Assembly (NCBI GenBank): GCA_021200555.1
Contig: JAJQGK010000053.1
Span: forward strand, 1-35,509
Direction: 5' to 3'
From: Clostridiales bacterium
Lineage (GTDB): Bacteria > Bacillota > Clostridia > Oscillospirales > Acutalibacteraceae
Length of the DNA stretch: 35,509 bases
The notes under the pieces are model-generated. The model did no database searches, was not told the DNA's origin, and saw nothing but the letters and a program-made list of their open reading frames with translations. Both the position numbers and the translations under genes were made by a program. Below are positions 14,170-23,383 of this stretch, one piece after another. Numbering within the stretch: the first letter of the stretch is position 1; every line of letters begins with the position of its first letter.

Positions 14170-15555
14170 TTAAAGCTGTTTCCCGTAATATTTGTCAAGT
14201 ATATCATCGATTACTCTGTCGAGGGACTCTCTGGGAAGCATTGAAAGCAGCTTCCAGCCCAAATCAAGAGTTTCATCTATGGTTCTGTTTTCGTTTTCTC
14301 CCTGATTTAAGAATTTCTGTTCAAACTCTCTGCCGAATTTCATAAGAGTTTTGTCGCTGTCGGAAAGCTCGTCCTCGCCGATAACCGATGCAAGAGATCT
14401 TGCGTCCTGAACAAGAGCGTATGATGCAAAAAGCTGATCCGAAAGAGCCTTGTGATCCTCTCTCGTGTACCCTTTGCCGATGCCGTCCTTCATAAGCCTT
14501 GAAAGCGACATCAAAATGCTTACGGGAGGATAAATTCCCGTAGTTTCAAGAGAGCGGTCAAGAACAATCTGTCCCTCGGTAATAAAGCCCGTCAAGTCCG
14601 GTATGGGATGAGTTATGTCATCGTTGGGCATTGTTAAAATGGGAATTTGAGTTACGGAGCCTTTTGAGCCGTTTACAATTCCCGCTCTCTCGTAAAGAGC
14701 CGCCAAATCGGAGTAAAGATAGCCGGGATATCCTTTTCTGCCGGGAATTTCGCCCTTTGAGGAGCTGAACTCACGAAGAGCCTCGCAGTAGGAAGTCATA
14801 TCCGTGAGAATGACAAGTATATTCATATTGCATTGGAACGCCAGATATTCCGCCGCCGTAAGAGCACATTTGGGAGTTATAATTCTTTCGATAATCGGGT
14901 CGTTTGACAGATTCAGGAACATGGTTACTCTGTTCATTACATTTGCCTGTTCAAAGGAACGCCTGAAATAGTCGGCAACGTCGTTTTTAACGCCCATTGC
15001 GGCAAAAACAATACCAAATTCTTCATTGTCCGCAACGGCCGCCTGCTTAACAATTTGAACCGCAAGCTCGTTGTGCTTCATGCCGGAGCCTGAAAAAATA
15101 GGCAGCTTTTGTCCTCTGATAAGAGTAGCCAGCGCATCGATTGAGGATATTCCCGTTCTTATATAGTTTTTTGGGTATACACGGGAAACGGGATTAATTG
15201 CCGTTCCGTTAATATCCCTTTTGCAGACGGGATAAACCTCGCCCAGACCGTCCTTCGGTCTGCCTAAGCCGTCAAAAACTCTGCCGATCATCTCCGGAGA
15301 CAAGGCAATTTCCATCGGCTTTCCTTTCAGAACCGTTCGGGTATTTGACATGGAAAGCTCCTTCGTACCCTCAAAAACCTGAACAACCGCACGTTTGCCG
15401 TCCAGCTTTACTATTCTTCCGGAGCGGACGGAGCCGTCGGACAGACGCAATTCAACCATTTCCTCGTTAAACGCCTCTTCAACGTCGTCGAGAACAACAA
15501 GCGAACCGCTTATTTCATTAAGACCTATATGTTCGGTAATCAATTTTTTCACCAA
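14170..15555 (-). CDS. atpB: V-type ATPase subunit B (non-catalytic)
   Basis: A 461-residue B subunit of the soluble A3B3 head. The nucleotide-site region reads [21 protein letters not shown] in parts ([11 protein letters not shown]) and lacks a Walker A Lys-Thr, as expected for the regulatory subunit. Other marks are [35 protein letters not shown] in part, [20 protein letters not shown] in part, and [20 protein letters not shown]. The start is TTG 15555 or the adjacent GTG 15552; no good Shine-Dalgarno separates them. The gene lies 51 nt after subunit A and 9 nt before subunit D. Confidence 0.95.
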   Translation of the reverse strand: MVKKLITEHIGLNEISGSLVVLDDVEEAFNEEMVELRLSDGSVRSGRIVKLDGKRAVVQVFEGTKELSMSNTRTVLKGKPMEIALSPEMIGRVFDGLGRPKDGLGEVYPVCKRDINGTAINPVSRVYPKNYIRTGISSIDALATLIRGQKLPIFSGSGMKHNELAVQIVKQAAVADNEEFGIVFAAMGVKNDVADYFRRSFEQANVMNRVTMFLNLSNDPIIERIITPKCALTAAEYLAFQCNMNILVILTDMTSYCEALREFSSSKGEIPGRKGYPGYLYSDLAALYERAGIVNGSKGSVTQIPILTMPNDDITHPIPDLTGFITEGQIVLDRSLETTGIYPPVSILMSLSRLMKDGIGKGYTREDHKALSDQLFASYALVQDARSLASVIGEDELSDSDKTLMKFGREFEQKFLNQGENENRTIDETLDLGWKLLSMLPRESLDRVIDDILDKYYGKQL

Positions 15556-15606
15556 CTTTACATTTGAGCAATCACAATTTCCGTTTGGAAAATTATTGAC
15601 TTCGTT

Positions 15607-17358
15607 TTACAGATTTTCCATTACATTTGTGATTTCGGTAATATACTCGTCAAAGACTTCGGGCTTATCGTTGGGAACATCGTACTTCATTTTAATGACC
15701 TTGTCAAACAGTCCCGTCGCCAAAATCGCAGATACGGGAATTTGACGGGCAAGAGCCTCTTTTGACTTTTCGTTGAGATGAAGGATTGTTTCCATCATTC
15801 TGAAGTGCTTGATTATCGGAGTATATGTATCGGTTTCATGCAGGGCGTTTTGCTGTAAAAATCCTATTCTTATTACTCTTGCGATTTCAAGAGTCAGCTT
15901 TTGGTCGTCCGGAAGAATTTCGGAACCGATGAGCTTTACAATCTCCATAAGCTTTGACTCTTCGGCAAGAATTGAAGCAATTTCGTTTCTGTATTTAATA
16001 AAGTACGGGCTGACATTTTCCTCGTACCACGGCGTAAGCTCGCTGATGTACTCGCTGTAGCTGTCGTTCCAGTTTATGGCGGGGTAGTGTCTTGCATAGG
16101 CAAGGGATTTATCCAGCGCCCAGAAGCATCTTGTAAATCTCTTTGTGTTTTGTGTTACAGGCTCGGAGAAATCCGCTCCCTGAGGGGAAACGGCTCCGAT
16201 AAGCGTAATTGAGCCTTTTTTGCCGCAAAATGTTTCAAAATATCCGGCGCGTTCGTAAAATTCGGAAAGCCTTGACGGCAGGTAAGCAGGGTAGCCCTCG
16301 TCTGCCGGCATTTCCTCCAGTCTACCGGAAATCTCTCTTAAAGCCTCCGCCCAACGGGATGTTGAGTCTGCCATAAGCGCCGTGTTGTAGCCCATATCAC
16401 GATAGTATTCCGCAAGGGTAATGCCTGTGTAAATCGAAGCCTCACGGGCTGCAACAGGCATATTCGATGTGTTGGCTATGAGTATCGTTCTCTCAAGAAG
16501 GGGTCTGCCTGTGGAGGGGTCGGTAAGCTCGGAAAACTCGGTAAGAGCCTGAGTCATCTCGTTTCCTCTTTCGCCGCAGCCTACGTAAACTATAATATCC
16601 GCATCGGAAAATTTTGCAAGCTGATGCTGCGTAACCGTTTTTCCCGTTCCAAATCCGCCGGGAATCGCCGCTGCGCCGCCCATTGCCACGGGGAACATTG
16701 TGTCTATAATCCTTTGACCCGTTACAAGAGGCTTTGTTATGGGAAGCCTTTCCTTTGCGGGACGCGGAGTTCTGATAGGCCATTTCTGCGCAAGAGTAAG
16801 CTCTCTTACGGAACCGTCTGTGCATTTAACCTTGGCAATGCAGTCGTTTACTGTATATTCACCGTCATCGGCGGCAAATATCACTTCGCCCCTGCAGTCC
16901 GTAGGAACAAGCGCACGGTGCTTTATTATGGGGGTTTCGTCACATTCGGCAAGTATTTCTCCGCCCTGAACGGTATCGCCCGCCTTTAAAAGCATTGTTG
17001 TACGCCATTTCTTTTCAAAATCTATGGACGGAGTGCTTATTCCCTTTGTCAGAAATACGCCCGCTTCGTCCGCAATAGCCGTTAAAGGCTTTTGAATGCC
17101 GTCGTAAATATTGCCTAAAAGTCCCGGACCCAAGGTTACGGACATAGGCGCTCCCGTACTTATAACCTTTTCTCCCGGATGAAGTCCTACAGTGTCCTCG
17201 TAAACCTGAATTGTGGTATATTCGTCGTCAATTTTGATAACCTCGCCGGCTAAGGAGTTTTCGCCCACATATACCATTTCCATCATTTTAAGCTCTGTTT
17301 TTCCCTTTATGGTTACAACAGGACCGTTTATACCGTATATATAATTGGTTTGCGACAA
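15607..17358 (-). CDS. atpA: V-type ATPase catalytic subunit A
   Basis: A 583-residue catalytic subunit. The Walker A motif GGFGTGKT is near residues 234-241, followed by TVTQHQLAKFSDADIIVYVG; GCGERGNEMTQALTEF, MADSTSRWAEALREISGRL and EMPADEGYPAYLPSRL are conserved. The non-homologous insert of A subunits (about 110-195) is present. The preferred start is TTG 17358, giving MSQTNYIYGINGPVV, because AGAGGTG lies 6 nt upstream; the GTG at 17367 is inside that site. It hydrolyses or makes ATP coupled to rotation of D/F and the membrane ring. It follows subunit E by 16 nt. Confidence 0.96.
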   Translation of the reverse strand: MSQTNYIYGINGPVVTIKGKTELKMMEMVYVGENSLAGEVIKIDDEYTTIQVYEDTVGLHPGEKVISTGAPMSVTLGPGLLGNIYDGIQKPLTAIADEAGVFLTKGISTPSIDFEKKWRTTMLLKAGDTVQGGEILAECDETPIIKHRALVPTDCRGEVIFAADDGEYTVNDCIAKVKCTDGSVRELTLAQKWPIRTPRPAKERLPITKPLVTGQRIIDTMFPVAMGGAAAIPGGFGTGKTVTQHQLAKFSDADIIVYVGCGERGNEMTQALTEFSELTDPSTGRPLLERTILIANTSNMPVAAREASIYTGITLAEYYRDMGYNTALMADSTSRWAEALREISGRLEEMPADEGYPAYLPSRLSEFYERAGYFETFCGKKGSITLIGAVSPQGADFSEPVTQNTKRFTRCFWALDKSLAYARHYPAINWNDSYSEYISELTPWYEENVSPYFIKYRNEIASILAEESKLMEIVKLIGSEILPDDQKLTLEIARVIRIGFLQQNALHETDTYTPIIKHFRMMETILHLNEKSKEALARQIPVSAILATGLFDKVIKMKYDVPNDKPEVFDEYITEITNVMENL

Positions 17359-17374
17359 AAATATCACCTCTTGC

Positions 17375-17968
17375 CTATAGTGTTAAGCCGGATGTTTCGT
17401 AGAACCGGTTTTTCTCTTCTTCAAATCTCGATTCGAGGGTATCGTCAAGCTTAATGCTCTTGCTTTCGCAAATGCCGTAAAGACCGCCGATTGTAACGGA
17501 GCTGTCCTCGTTTACCGAAACGATTGAGGAAGACAGGGCTTTAATTTCCTGTTCAAACTTAAGATCCTGCTTTCTGACGAAAATTTGCAGCTTTTCGCCG
17601 CCGCATTTTTCCGTCATCGCCTTTGCGGAGTTTAAAAGGAAGTCCTTGTATCCGCCGCTTTCGGTGAAATCCCTAAGCCTTGACAAAACAGCGTAAAACA
17701 CTCTGTCGGCAATTTCCGAACGGGCCTGAATAACCTGCCGTTTAAGCTCGGCGCCTCTTTTTGCGCTTTCCACGCCGTCCTCGGAGGAGAGCTTTGCCGT
17801 TTCGGTTTTAAGGTACTCTTCATATTTTATTTCCGCTTCGTTTCTTGCTTCACTGAGCTGCTGCTGCTTCAGCTCGTCAAGAGAAGCAATCATTGCAGCC
17901 CTTTGTTCAAGGGAAGCCTCGTTAATGGCTTTGAGAAAGGCATTGCCCTTTGCGTCCATTGCAGCCAT
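17375..17968 (-). CDS. atpE: V-type ATPase subunit E (peripheral stalk)
   Basis: A 197-residue protein with a long N-terminal charged helix (EASLEQRAAMIASLDELKQQ, then many Glu/Lys/Arg) and a C-terminal domain with GGLYGICESKSIKLDDTLES. This matches subunit E, which pairs with a G/H-type coiled coil to form the peripheral stalks that hold A3B3 against subunit I. GAGGTGATTTC precedes the ATG. It lies between subunits F and A in the operon. The size is normal for the family. Confidence 0.88.
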   Translation of the reverse strand: MAAMDAKGNAFLKAINEASLEQRAAMIASLDELKQQQLSEARNEAEIKYEEYLKTETAKLSSEDGVESAKRGAELKRQVIQARSEIADRVFYAVLSRLRDFTESGGYKDFLLNSAKAMTEKCGGEKLQIFVRKQDLKFEQEIKALSSSIVSVNEDSSVTIGGLYGICESKSIKLDDTLESRFEEEKNRFYETSGLTL

Positions 17969-17981
17969 GAAATCACCTCGT

Positions 17982-18284
17982 TTATCCGATTCCTATGGCC
18001 TCTATTACGTATCTTGTAATTGCGTCGCTCTTAAAGGATGCGCCGTTGTCGGGGATTTCTGTAATAAGAGGCATTGTTATCGTCTTTTTCATTTCATCGA
18101 TTATAGGGGCATATTTTTCATATGCGCCCTGAGTAATCAGTATTATACCGATGTGTTCATCCTGTACGGCTTTTTCCAAGGCTTCCTTGCACTCTGCTTC
18201 ATTGGTTATGAGAGTGTTTTCAATTCCCGCAAGCCTCATTCCCGTTGCCGCATCGGTATTGTCTGTTATAAGAAAAAATTTCAT
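17982..18284 (-). CDS. atpF: V-type ATPase subunit F
   Basis: A 100-residue Rossmann-like protein: MKFFLITDNTDAATGMRLAG, an Asp/Asn-rich loop, then IGIILITQGAYEKYAPII and a C-terminal helix SFKSDAITRYVIEAIGIG. It matches the F subunit, which binds the D shaft and modulates catalysis. It is flanked by subunits K and E with small gaps. The Shine-Dalgarno is weak, so translation may depend on the preceding gene. Confidence 0.9.
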   Translation of the reverse strand: MKFFLITDNTDAATGMRLAGIENTLITNEAECKEALEKAVQDEHIGIILITQGAYEKYAPIIDEMKKTITMPLITEIPDNGASFKSDAITRYVIEAIGIG

Positions 18285-18303
18285 AATTTTACGCTGCCGC
18301 TGT

Positions 18304-18792
18304 TTAAAGCTGGTTCAGAATAAGAATTGAAATAACAACGCCGTACAGAGCTATGGACTCGCCGAGAGCAACGAATATAAGGGAACGTCCGAATGATTTC
18401 GGATCCTCGCTGGCCGCCGCAATAGCCGCCGGAGCGCCTGCCGCAACCGCAATACCGCCGCCGATGCCCGCAAGACCCGTTACAAGACCTGCCGCAAGAA
18501 GTCCCAAGCCCTTTGAGTTGTCGCCTGAAGATGTTTCTTCGGTTTCTTCTGCATCCTGAACCTCTTCCGCCGCCGTGTCGGCGCTTACTCCGTCGTCTGC
18601 CGTTTCAGCCGCAGATACGGAAAACATAAGCGTTGAAGTAATTGCAAGCACCACCGCAAAGCCCAGAAGGTTTTTCTTTAAAATCTTCTTCGTTGATACG
18701 CCGTTCATACGGCTTTTGAAGGCTCTGTAGGCAAGATAACCTAAGGCTGCCGCAGGGAGAATTACTATTGCTGCATAAATAAAATTAGACAT
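18304..18792 (-). CDS. atpK: V-type ATPase subunit K (proteolipid) with N-terminal extension
   Basis: A 162-residue membrane protein. The C-terminal part (about 95-162) is the classic two-helix proteolipid hairpin: GLGLLAAGLVTGLAGIGGGI and LIFVALGESIALYGVVISIL, with the ion-binding Glu at 145. Ahead of it are two extra hydrophobic segments (about 4-24 and 42-62) joined by a basic loop, and an acidic linker at 63-94 starting SVSAAETADDG, which looks like a signal-peptidase site. Clostridial K subunits often carry such an extension. The ion, H+ or Na+, cannot be decided by eye. CGGAGGTAATAAAA precedes the ATG. The ring of these subunits turns past subunit I. Confidence 0.93.
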   Translation of the reverse strand: MSNFIYAAIVILPAAALGYLAYRAFKSRMNGVSTKKILKKNLLGFAVVLAITSTLMFSVSAAETADDGVSADTAAEEVQDAEETEETSSGDNSKGLGLLAAGLVTGLAGIGGGIAVAAGAPAAIAAASEDPKSFGRSLIFVALGESIALYGVVISILILNQL

Positions 18793-18863
18793 TTTTATTA
18801 CCTCCGTTAAAGGGTTAATATTTTAATTTTTTATACCGATTGATTTATCTTTACGGTTGTTAA

Positions 18864-21686
18864 TCAGTGGTTGTGGAGTATCTCTCTTGACGATACAAAG
18901 GGTATTCCGTTGCCCTCAAAGCACCGTGAGAACATTTCGTAAAATTCAAGACGGAGCGCCTGAATGCCTGTAAGCAAGCCTTCAAGACAAATTATAAGAA
19001 TGTTGCCTAAAATAATTACGAGAATGTTTTCGCTGTCGCCCGCCAGAGAGAAGACAACCATCATCATTCCGGCGTGGACAAGTACGAATGCGCCTACTCG
19101 CAGGAATGAAACAGTGTTGCTGAAGTAGGAGAGAACATACTCAAGAAGCTCGAATATGTTTTGCATTACGAAGTCTCCAATACTGTCGGGCTTCCAGTTC
19201 TCGTGCTTATCGACTATTCCTATGAGTATTTCCTTGAAGAACAGAATTACGGCGCAAACTCCTATCACTATTCCGCATACCTTGTTCGGTATCGGAGTCG
19301 GGCCGTTCATAAGTCCGGATGCAAGGTTGACTCCGCAGGCGTAAAATATCAGTCCCGTAAGACCGTTGTTGTCAAATAAAGCGGCGCCGAATTTTTTGGC
19401 TTTCACATTGGCGTACATGTTAATCAAAATCGATGCCGCCACAAGGGCAATGCCTATTGAGATTGCAATTAGAAGAACGGTGTTTATGTTGTCCATAACC
19501 GACAACGGCTTTCCGCTTAACCCTATAGCCGTATACAGAGGATCCAACAGTTCCTCATAGCCGAAGAAGGAGCCGAATATCAATCCGAAAAACATGGAGG
19601 ACAAGCCGCAGGGAATGATAATCCTGGCAAGCTCCATTTTCCGTTTTTTCCAGAAGAACAGTCCGCCTAAGAACAGAACGAACCCTTGTCCCAAATCTCC
19701 GAACATTATTCCGAAAAGCAATGTGTATGTAATTGCCACAAAGGAGGTTATATCGATTGAGCCGTAGGTGGGCATTCCGTACATCTTTACATAGTACTCG
19801 TAGGGAGTGAAGATAAGGGGATTTTTAAGTCTTGTGGGCGGTGTAAGGACGGACTTTGTCTCGGTTTCGGAAATATCCGGGCTGTCGTGAGCAAAGGGAC
19901 CCACAGCGTCGCATAAAGCAAGTATTTTTTTCTTGTCACGGCTTGAGGCTGAGCCTGTATATATGTATTTATCGTTTTTCTTTGTAATGTATTTGCTTGC
20001 GTTCCAAAGCTGCTGCAAATCCTGAAGGTAGGAGTAGCACTCCACAATCTCCTTTTGGTGTTCGTTCCAAAACTCGGATATAAGCTGCTTTTCTTTTTCG
20101 ATTTCCTCAAGAGATCTGCGGCATCTTGCGATTATATCGGATACGGTGCCCTGCTCGACCTCAATTTTGTACTCCTTGAAATAAACGGATTCAAAGATTT
20201 TAGAAACCTCGGAGGCGTACTTTTTCGGAACACAGTAAATGCACCAGGCGTTTGTGTCGTCGGAAGAGCAGACATTGAATATAAATCCCTTGCTTTCCGC
20301 TTCTCTGCGGATTTCATCTGTTGCCTCATTGGGAAGTCTGCCGAACTTAACCACGGTATAGCTTACGCTCATAAGCTCCTCCAAGTCCAAATCAAGGGAC
20401 TCAAAATGGGAGAGCGTCTGTACCTTCGCTTTGATTTTCCGCTCGCTTTTCTTAAGTTCTTTTCTCTTTAAGCTGTATTCGTGAATTTTGCCGTTAAGTC
20501 CCGATGAGCTGCTGCTGTCGGAGTTTATATCCGCACCGCCCAAATACCTTGTGAGCTTTTTTATGTATTCATCAGTGAGAGGTCTGTTCCTGCCGATACA
20601 GTTGTGGAGGTTTTCAGGAGTGAGCGGGTAGTTTACGTGGTGTGAAAGATGCTCTATGTCTCTGATGGGTGTTTCAAAGGGGCTTTGGCGTGTTATTCCG
20701 GAAGCGGTAACCGAGCTTTCGGGGTCTTTTACGGTAAATTCCACATCGCTTAACGGCGCAAGCAAATGTCTTGTCTCGCCGGCCTTTTTTTGGGGAACCC
20801 AGCCTAAGCAGCAGAATGTGTCGTCCTTTACAACGGCGTACTTTCTGAAGCCCCAAAGCTTTTGAAGATCCAAAAGAATTGACAAATCTCCCGTAAGCTC
20901 TTCCTTGTTCTTTTCCCAGAAGGCGTTGATAGTTTCCTGCTCGGCGGCTATATCCTTAAGCTCGTCCCTGTACTTTTGTATCAGCTCCGGAACCGTACCC
21001 TCTTCGGGGTTAAGCTTGAGCTCGTCAAAATACAGAGCCGTCATAATCTTTTCCGCCTCAGCCGCATACTGCATCGGCGCACAGTAAACTCCCCAAAAAT
21101 ACTTGTCGTCGGAGGAGTATGTGTTAAATATAATTTTGTTGTCATTGTTGTACATATACAGCTTGATTATGGAATCCTTGGGTATGCTGCCGAAATGCAC
21201 GTCAATGTAGTTTGTTTTTATGTCGTTGAGGTTTACATCAAGAGCCGCAAAATGACTGAGCTGATCTATTTTTTGAGTAAGAAATTTTTCCCTTTCGGCA
21301 AGCTCAGACTGTCTTTTGCTGTACTCATCAATCGAGGGCTTCAGCCCCGAAAGGAAAACATTAATGTCGCTGGAGTCAAAATCGTTTTCGGAAAGGTATT
21401 TTTCAAGCTTGTCAAGGTAGGCTTGAGTTATCGGTCTGTCTGTGCCGAAAACATTTGAAGCGTCGCGGAGAATATCCACGTCCGTCAGCGCCGCAATATC
21501 CTCAATATGCTTTATGGGCAGATCGAAGGGGCATTGCTCGGTAACCGCATGATAGCCGTCTGTTCCCGACATGTAGTCGATGGCGTTTTCCGGATGATAG
21601 TAATCGACGGACAGCGTTTTTAAATTAAATTCGTTGAGCCTTTCAATGGGACCTGTAGCTCTTACGAACATCATTTTTTCAATCAA
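18864..21686 (-). CDS. atpI: V-type ATPase subunit I with duplicated cytoplasmic domain
   Basis: A 940-residue stator membrane subunit (a/I family), against about 650 normally. Residues about 640-930 are the membrane half with SFVAITYTLLFGIMFGDLGQ and NTVSFLRVGAFVLVHAGMM, which carries ions past the K ring. The cytoplasmic half occurs twice: about 53-300 and 336-580, offset about 283 residues. Matched pairs are PFDLPIKHIEDI/PFETPIRDIEHL, LSHFAALDVNLNDI/LSHFESLDLDLEEL, VHFGSIP/VKFGRLP, SSDDKYFWGVYC/SSDDTNAWCIYC and EEGTVPELI/EQGTVSDII. The start is TTG 21686 with GGTGA upstream; ATG 21674 is possible. The last codons lie in a sequence shared with the MITE ends. Confidence 0.93.
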   Translation of the reverse strand: MIEKMMFVRATGPIERLNEFNLKTLSVDYYHPENAIDYMSGTDGYHAVTEQCPFDLPIKHIEDIAALTDVDILRDASNVFGTDRPITQAYLDKLEKYLSENDFDSSDINVFLSGLKPSIDEYSKRQSELAEREKFLTQKIDQLSHFAALDVNLNDIKTNYIDVHFGSIPKDSIIKLYMYNNDNKIIFNTYSSDDKYFWGVYCAPMQYAAEAEKIMTALYFDELKLNPEEGTVPELIQKYRDELKDIAAEQETINAFWEKNKEELTGDLSILLDLQKLWGFRKYAVVKDDTFCCLGWVPQKKAGETRHLLAPLSDVEFTVKDPESSVTASGITRQSPFETPIRDIEHLSHHVNYPLTPENLHNCIGRNRPLTDEYIKKLTRYLGGADINSDSSSSSGLNGKIHEYSLKRKELKKSERKIKAKVQTLSHFESLDLDLEELMSVSYTVVKFGRLPNEATDEIRREAESKGFIFNVCSSDDTNAWCIYCVPKKYASEVSKIFESVYFKEYKIEVEQGTVSDIIARCRRSLEEIEKEKQLISEFWNEHQKEIVECYSYLQDLQQLWNASKYITKKNDKYIYTGSASSRDKKKILALCDAVGPFAHDSPDISETETKSVLTPPTRLKNPLIFTPYEYYVKMYGMPTYGSIDITSFVAITYTLLFGIMFGDLGQGFVLFLGGLFFWKKRKMELARIIIPCGLSSMFFGLIFGSFFGYEELLDPLYTAIGLSGKPLSVMDNINTVLLIAISIGIALVAASILINMYANVKAKKFGAALFDNNGLTGLIFYACGVNLASGLMNGPTPIPNKVCGIVIGVCAVILFFKEILIGIVDKHENWKPDSIGDFVMQNIFELLEYVLSYFSNTVSFLRVGAFVLVHAGMMMVVFSLAGDSENILVIILGNILIICLEGLLTGIQALRLEFYEMFSRCFEGNGIPFVSSREILHNH

Positions 21687-21701
21687 AATTTATCACCGAC
21701 C

Positions 21702-22751
21702 TTACTGTTCATGGGATATGCCGCAAAGCATCGGAAGAATTTCAACAGGCGTCATGCCGTAGCGAATCCCCTCTATAATATGAATAATGTTTTTAATCTC
21801 ATTTTCCGCCAGCCATACGTAAGCGAACACTGCCGCATCCGCATCTGACGTGCGTCTTACCGCCTTTGAAAAAATCTTGTATAAGTATTCGTCCGCCGCT
21901 TGGGAAAATTCCGCTTCGTTTTTCGGAATCATATCCGAGAGATATGTTTTTGAAACGGCTTCAAGAAGCGCCTCCTTGTTCGGAGCGTTTATAATTTCGG
22001 AAAACTGCTTTTTTGAAAGCAAAGTGAGCCTTTCGGGGAGAGCGTATGTCCCGTCGCTGTTTAAAGAAGCAAAACGCCTCATTCTGTAAACGGCTTTTAC
22101 GAGAGTTACGTCGTTGAGAGTCTTATAAAGCTTGCCCAGCTCGCTTTTGCTTGAGATGTCTTTTTTCTTTTTTCCGGCTGTGAGCTTTACAAATTCCCTG
22201 TCCAAGAACACATAAAAATCAGCCTGAACGGTCATAAGATTTTCGGAAATTCTGTATTTGGGCAGAGAATTTTTAAGGGTGTCATAATATATTGTGCCCT
22301 CGACGCATTTTAAAAGCTCGTCCTCATCGGATGCCTGCGCCGGTTTATATAAATCCAAATTTGAACGCTCATTATAAAAAACGGGAAAAGTAAAAAGGTA
22401 GCTTGCGCTTCTTGTTTTTAAGCTGCTGAGGAAATTCGTAATTTGATCTACATCGTACTTCATGATAAAATATTTGTAAAAATCGCATCCCGCAGCCGTT
22501 TGAAACCGTATTACAGAGGTAAGATCGTTGTAAAGCTTGTTGTAAAGGAGAGTTTGAAGCTGTCCTCTTTGAAGCTCTGAGGTTGTGGGAACTCCCTCGA
22601 ATATCTCCGAATATGCGGTTTTTGATTTAAGGTATTCCGCAACGCCGCTTACGCTGTTCTGCGATAAAAGCTCGTTGTAATTCCTGTCCGTCAAACGTCT
22701 GCTGTAAATACAGTGTATTTTGGCGTAGACGGCATTTAAAGCATAGCTCAC
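21702..22751 (-). CDS. atpC: V-type ATPase subunit C (rotor-ring adaptor)
   Basis: A 349-residue protein of the V/A-type subunit C (eukaryotic d) family, which links the D/F shaft to the K ring. Recognisable parts are YAKIHCIYSRRLTDRNYNEL in its N-terminus (shared R-x-L-T repeats), repeated in KIFSKAVRRTSDADAAVFAY, and the C-terminal WLAENEIKNIIHIIEGIRYG. The start is GTG 22751 with GGTGA about 6 nt upstream. It lies between the H-type stalk gene and subunit I, 15 nt before the latter. The sequence is divergent but the operon context is decisive. Confidence 0.88.
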   Translation of the reverse strand: MSYALNAVYAKIHCIYSRRLTDRNYNELLSQNSVSGVAEYLKSKTAYSEIFEGVPTTSELQRGQLQTLLYNKLYNDLTSVIRFQTAAGCDFYKYFIMKYDVDQITNFLSSLKTRSASYLFTFPVFYNERSNLDLYKPAQASDEDELLKCVEGTIYYDTLKNSLPKYRISENLMTVQADFYVFLDREFVKLTAGKKKKDISSKSELGKLYKTLNDVTLVKAVYRMRRFASLNSDGTYALPERLTLLSKKQFSEIINAPNKEALLEAVSKTYLSDMIPKNEAEFSQAADEYLYKIFSKAVRRTSDADAAVFAYVWLAENEIKNIIHIIEGIRYGMTPVEILPMLCGISHEQ

Positions 22752-22794
22752 AGAATCTCACCACCCTTCATCGATTTTAAAGTAATTATACAAA

Positions 22795-23106
22795 TCAGCC
22801 GCCGATAATATTTTTAACCATGCTGTCAACCCATGAGTCAAAATTTTCCTGCTCTGTCTTTTTGAATTTTGCCATGGCCTCTTCGTTGGAATGCTCTACC
22901 GAACGCATTGAGTCCGCAACCGACTGTCTGTGAGCGGAACGGAGTCTTTCCGCTTCCTTACGGGCGTCTTCCATTCTGCGGCTTAATATTTGCTTTTTCT
23001 CTTCCTCAATAGCCGCCAAGGTTTCGCTTTTGTATTTTTCCGCCTCGTCTGCTTCCTCGTGAGCTTTTTTTTCGGCTTCGAGTATTTCCTTCAGCATACT
23101 GTTCAA
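22795..23106 (-). CDS. V-type ATPase peripheral-stalk coiled-coil subunit (G/H type)
   Basis: A 103-residue almost entirely helical, highly charged protein: EILEAEKKAHEEADEAEKYK and EEEKKQILSRRMEDARKEAE with heptad-like spacing, as in the G/H subunit that pairs with E in the peripheral stalk. The C-terminus has VDSMVKNIIGG, a typical short hydrophobic end. It starts at TTG 23106 about 10 nt after AAGGAGG; ATG 23097 is further away. It is the first gene of the ATPase operon, behind the promoter at 23200-23227. Confidence 0.8.
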   Translation of the reverse strand: MNSMLKEILEAEKKAHEEADEAEKYKSETLAAIEEEKKQILSRRMEDARKEAERLRSAHRQSVADSMRSVEHSNEEAMAKFKKTEQENFDSWVDSMVKNIIGG

Positions 23107-23199
23107 AATAGGCCGCCTCCTTAACCGAGTGAAAATTTTGATAAAACCGTAAATCGGATAAGCTTCCGATAGTATACAAATACCCTTCTTTGCTGTAAT

Positions 23200-23227
23200 A
23201 TTATAGCACTCTTCAAAATAAATTCAA
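23200..23227 (-). promoter_or_regulatory. Promoter of the V-ATPase operon
   Basis: On the minus strand TTGAAT (23222-23227) and TATAAT (23200-23205) with a 16-nt spacer. About 85 nt separate the inferred start from the first gene. A TTGACA further upstream is 23 nt from the -10 and is probably not used. Confidence 0.7.
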
Positions 23228-23383
23228 ATGTCAAATGCACTGAATATAAGTAAGCTAAAAAAAAATTTTTTGTTTAGAATTGAAACGGAGGCCGATAATG
23301 TAAATTCACCAAAATACACTTGTATATTATGGTAAAATGAGATAAAATTAAAGTAAATTCTCAAATCGGGAGATGTGACAACT

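Noticed and set aside
23272-23345. Promoter for the EFR1-family gene
   Set aside because: TAAAAT and TATATT boxes are present, but no matching -35 at proper spacing, so it was not annotated.
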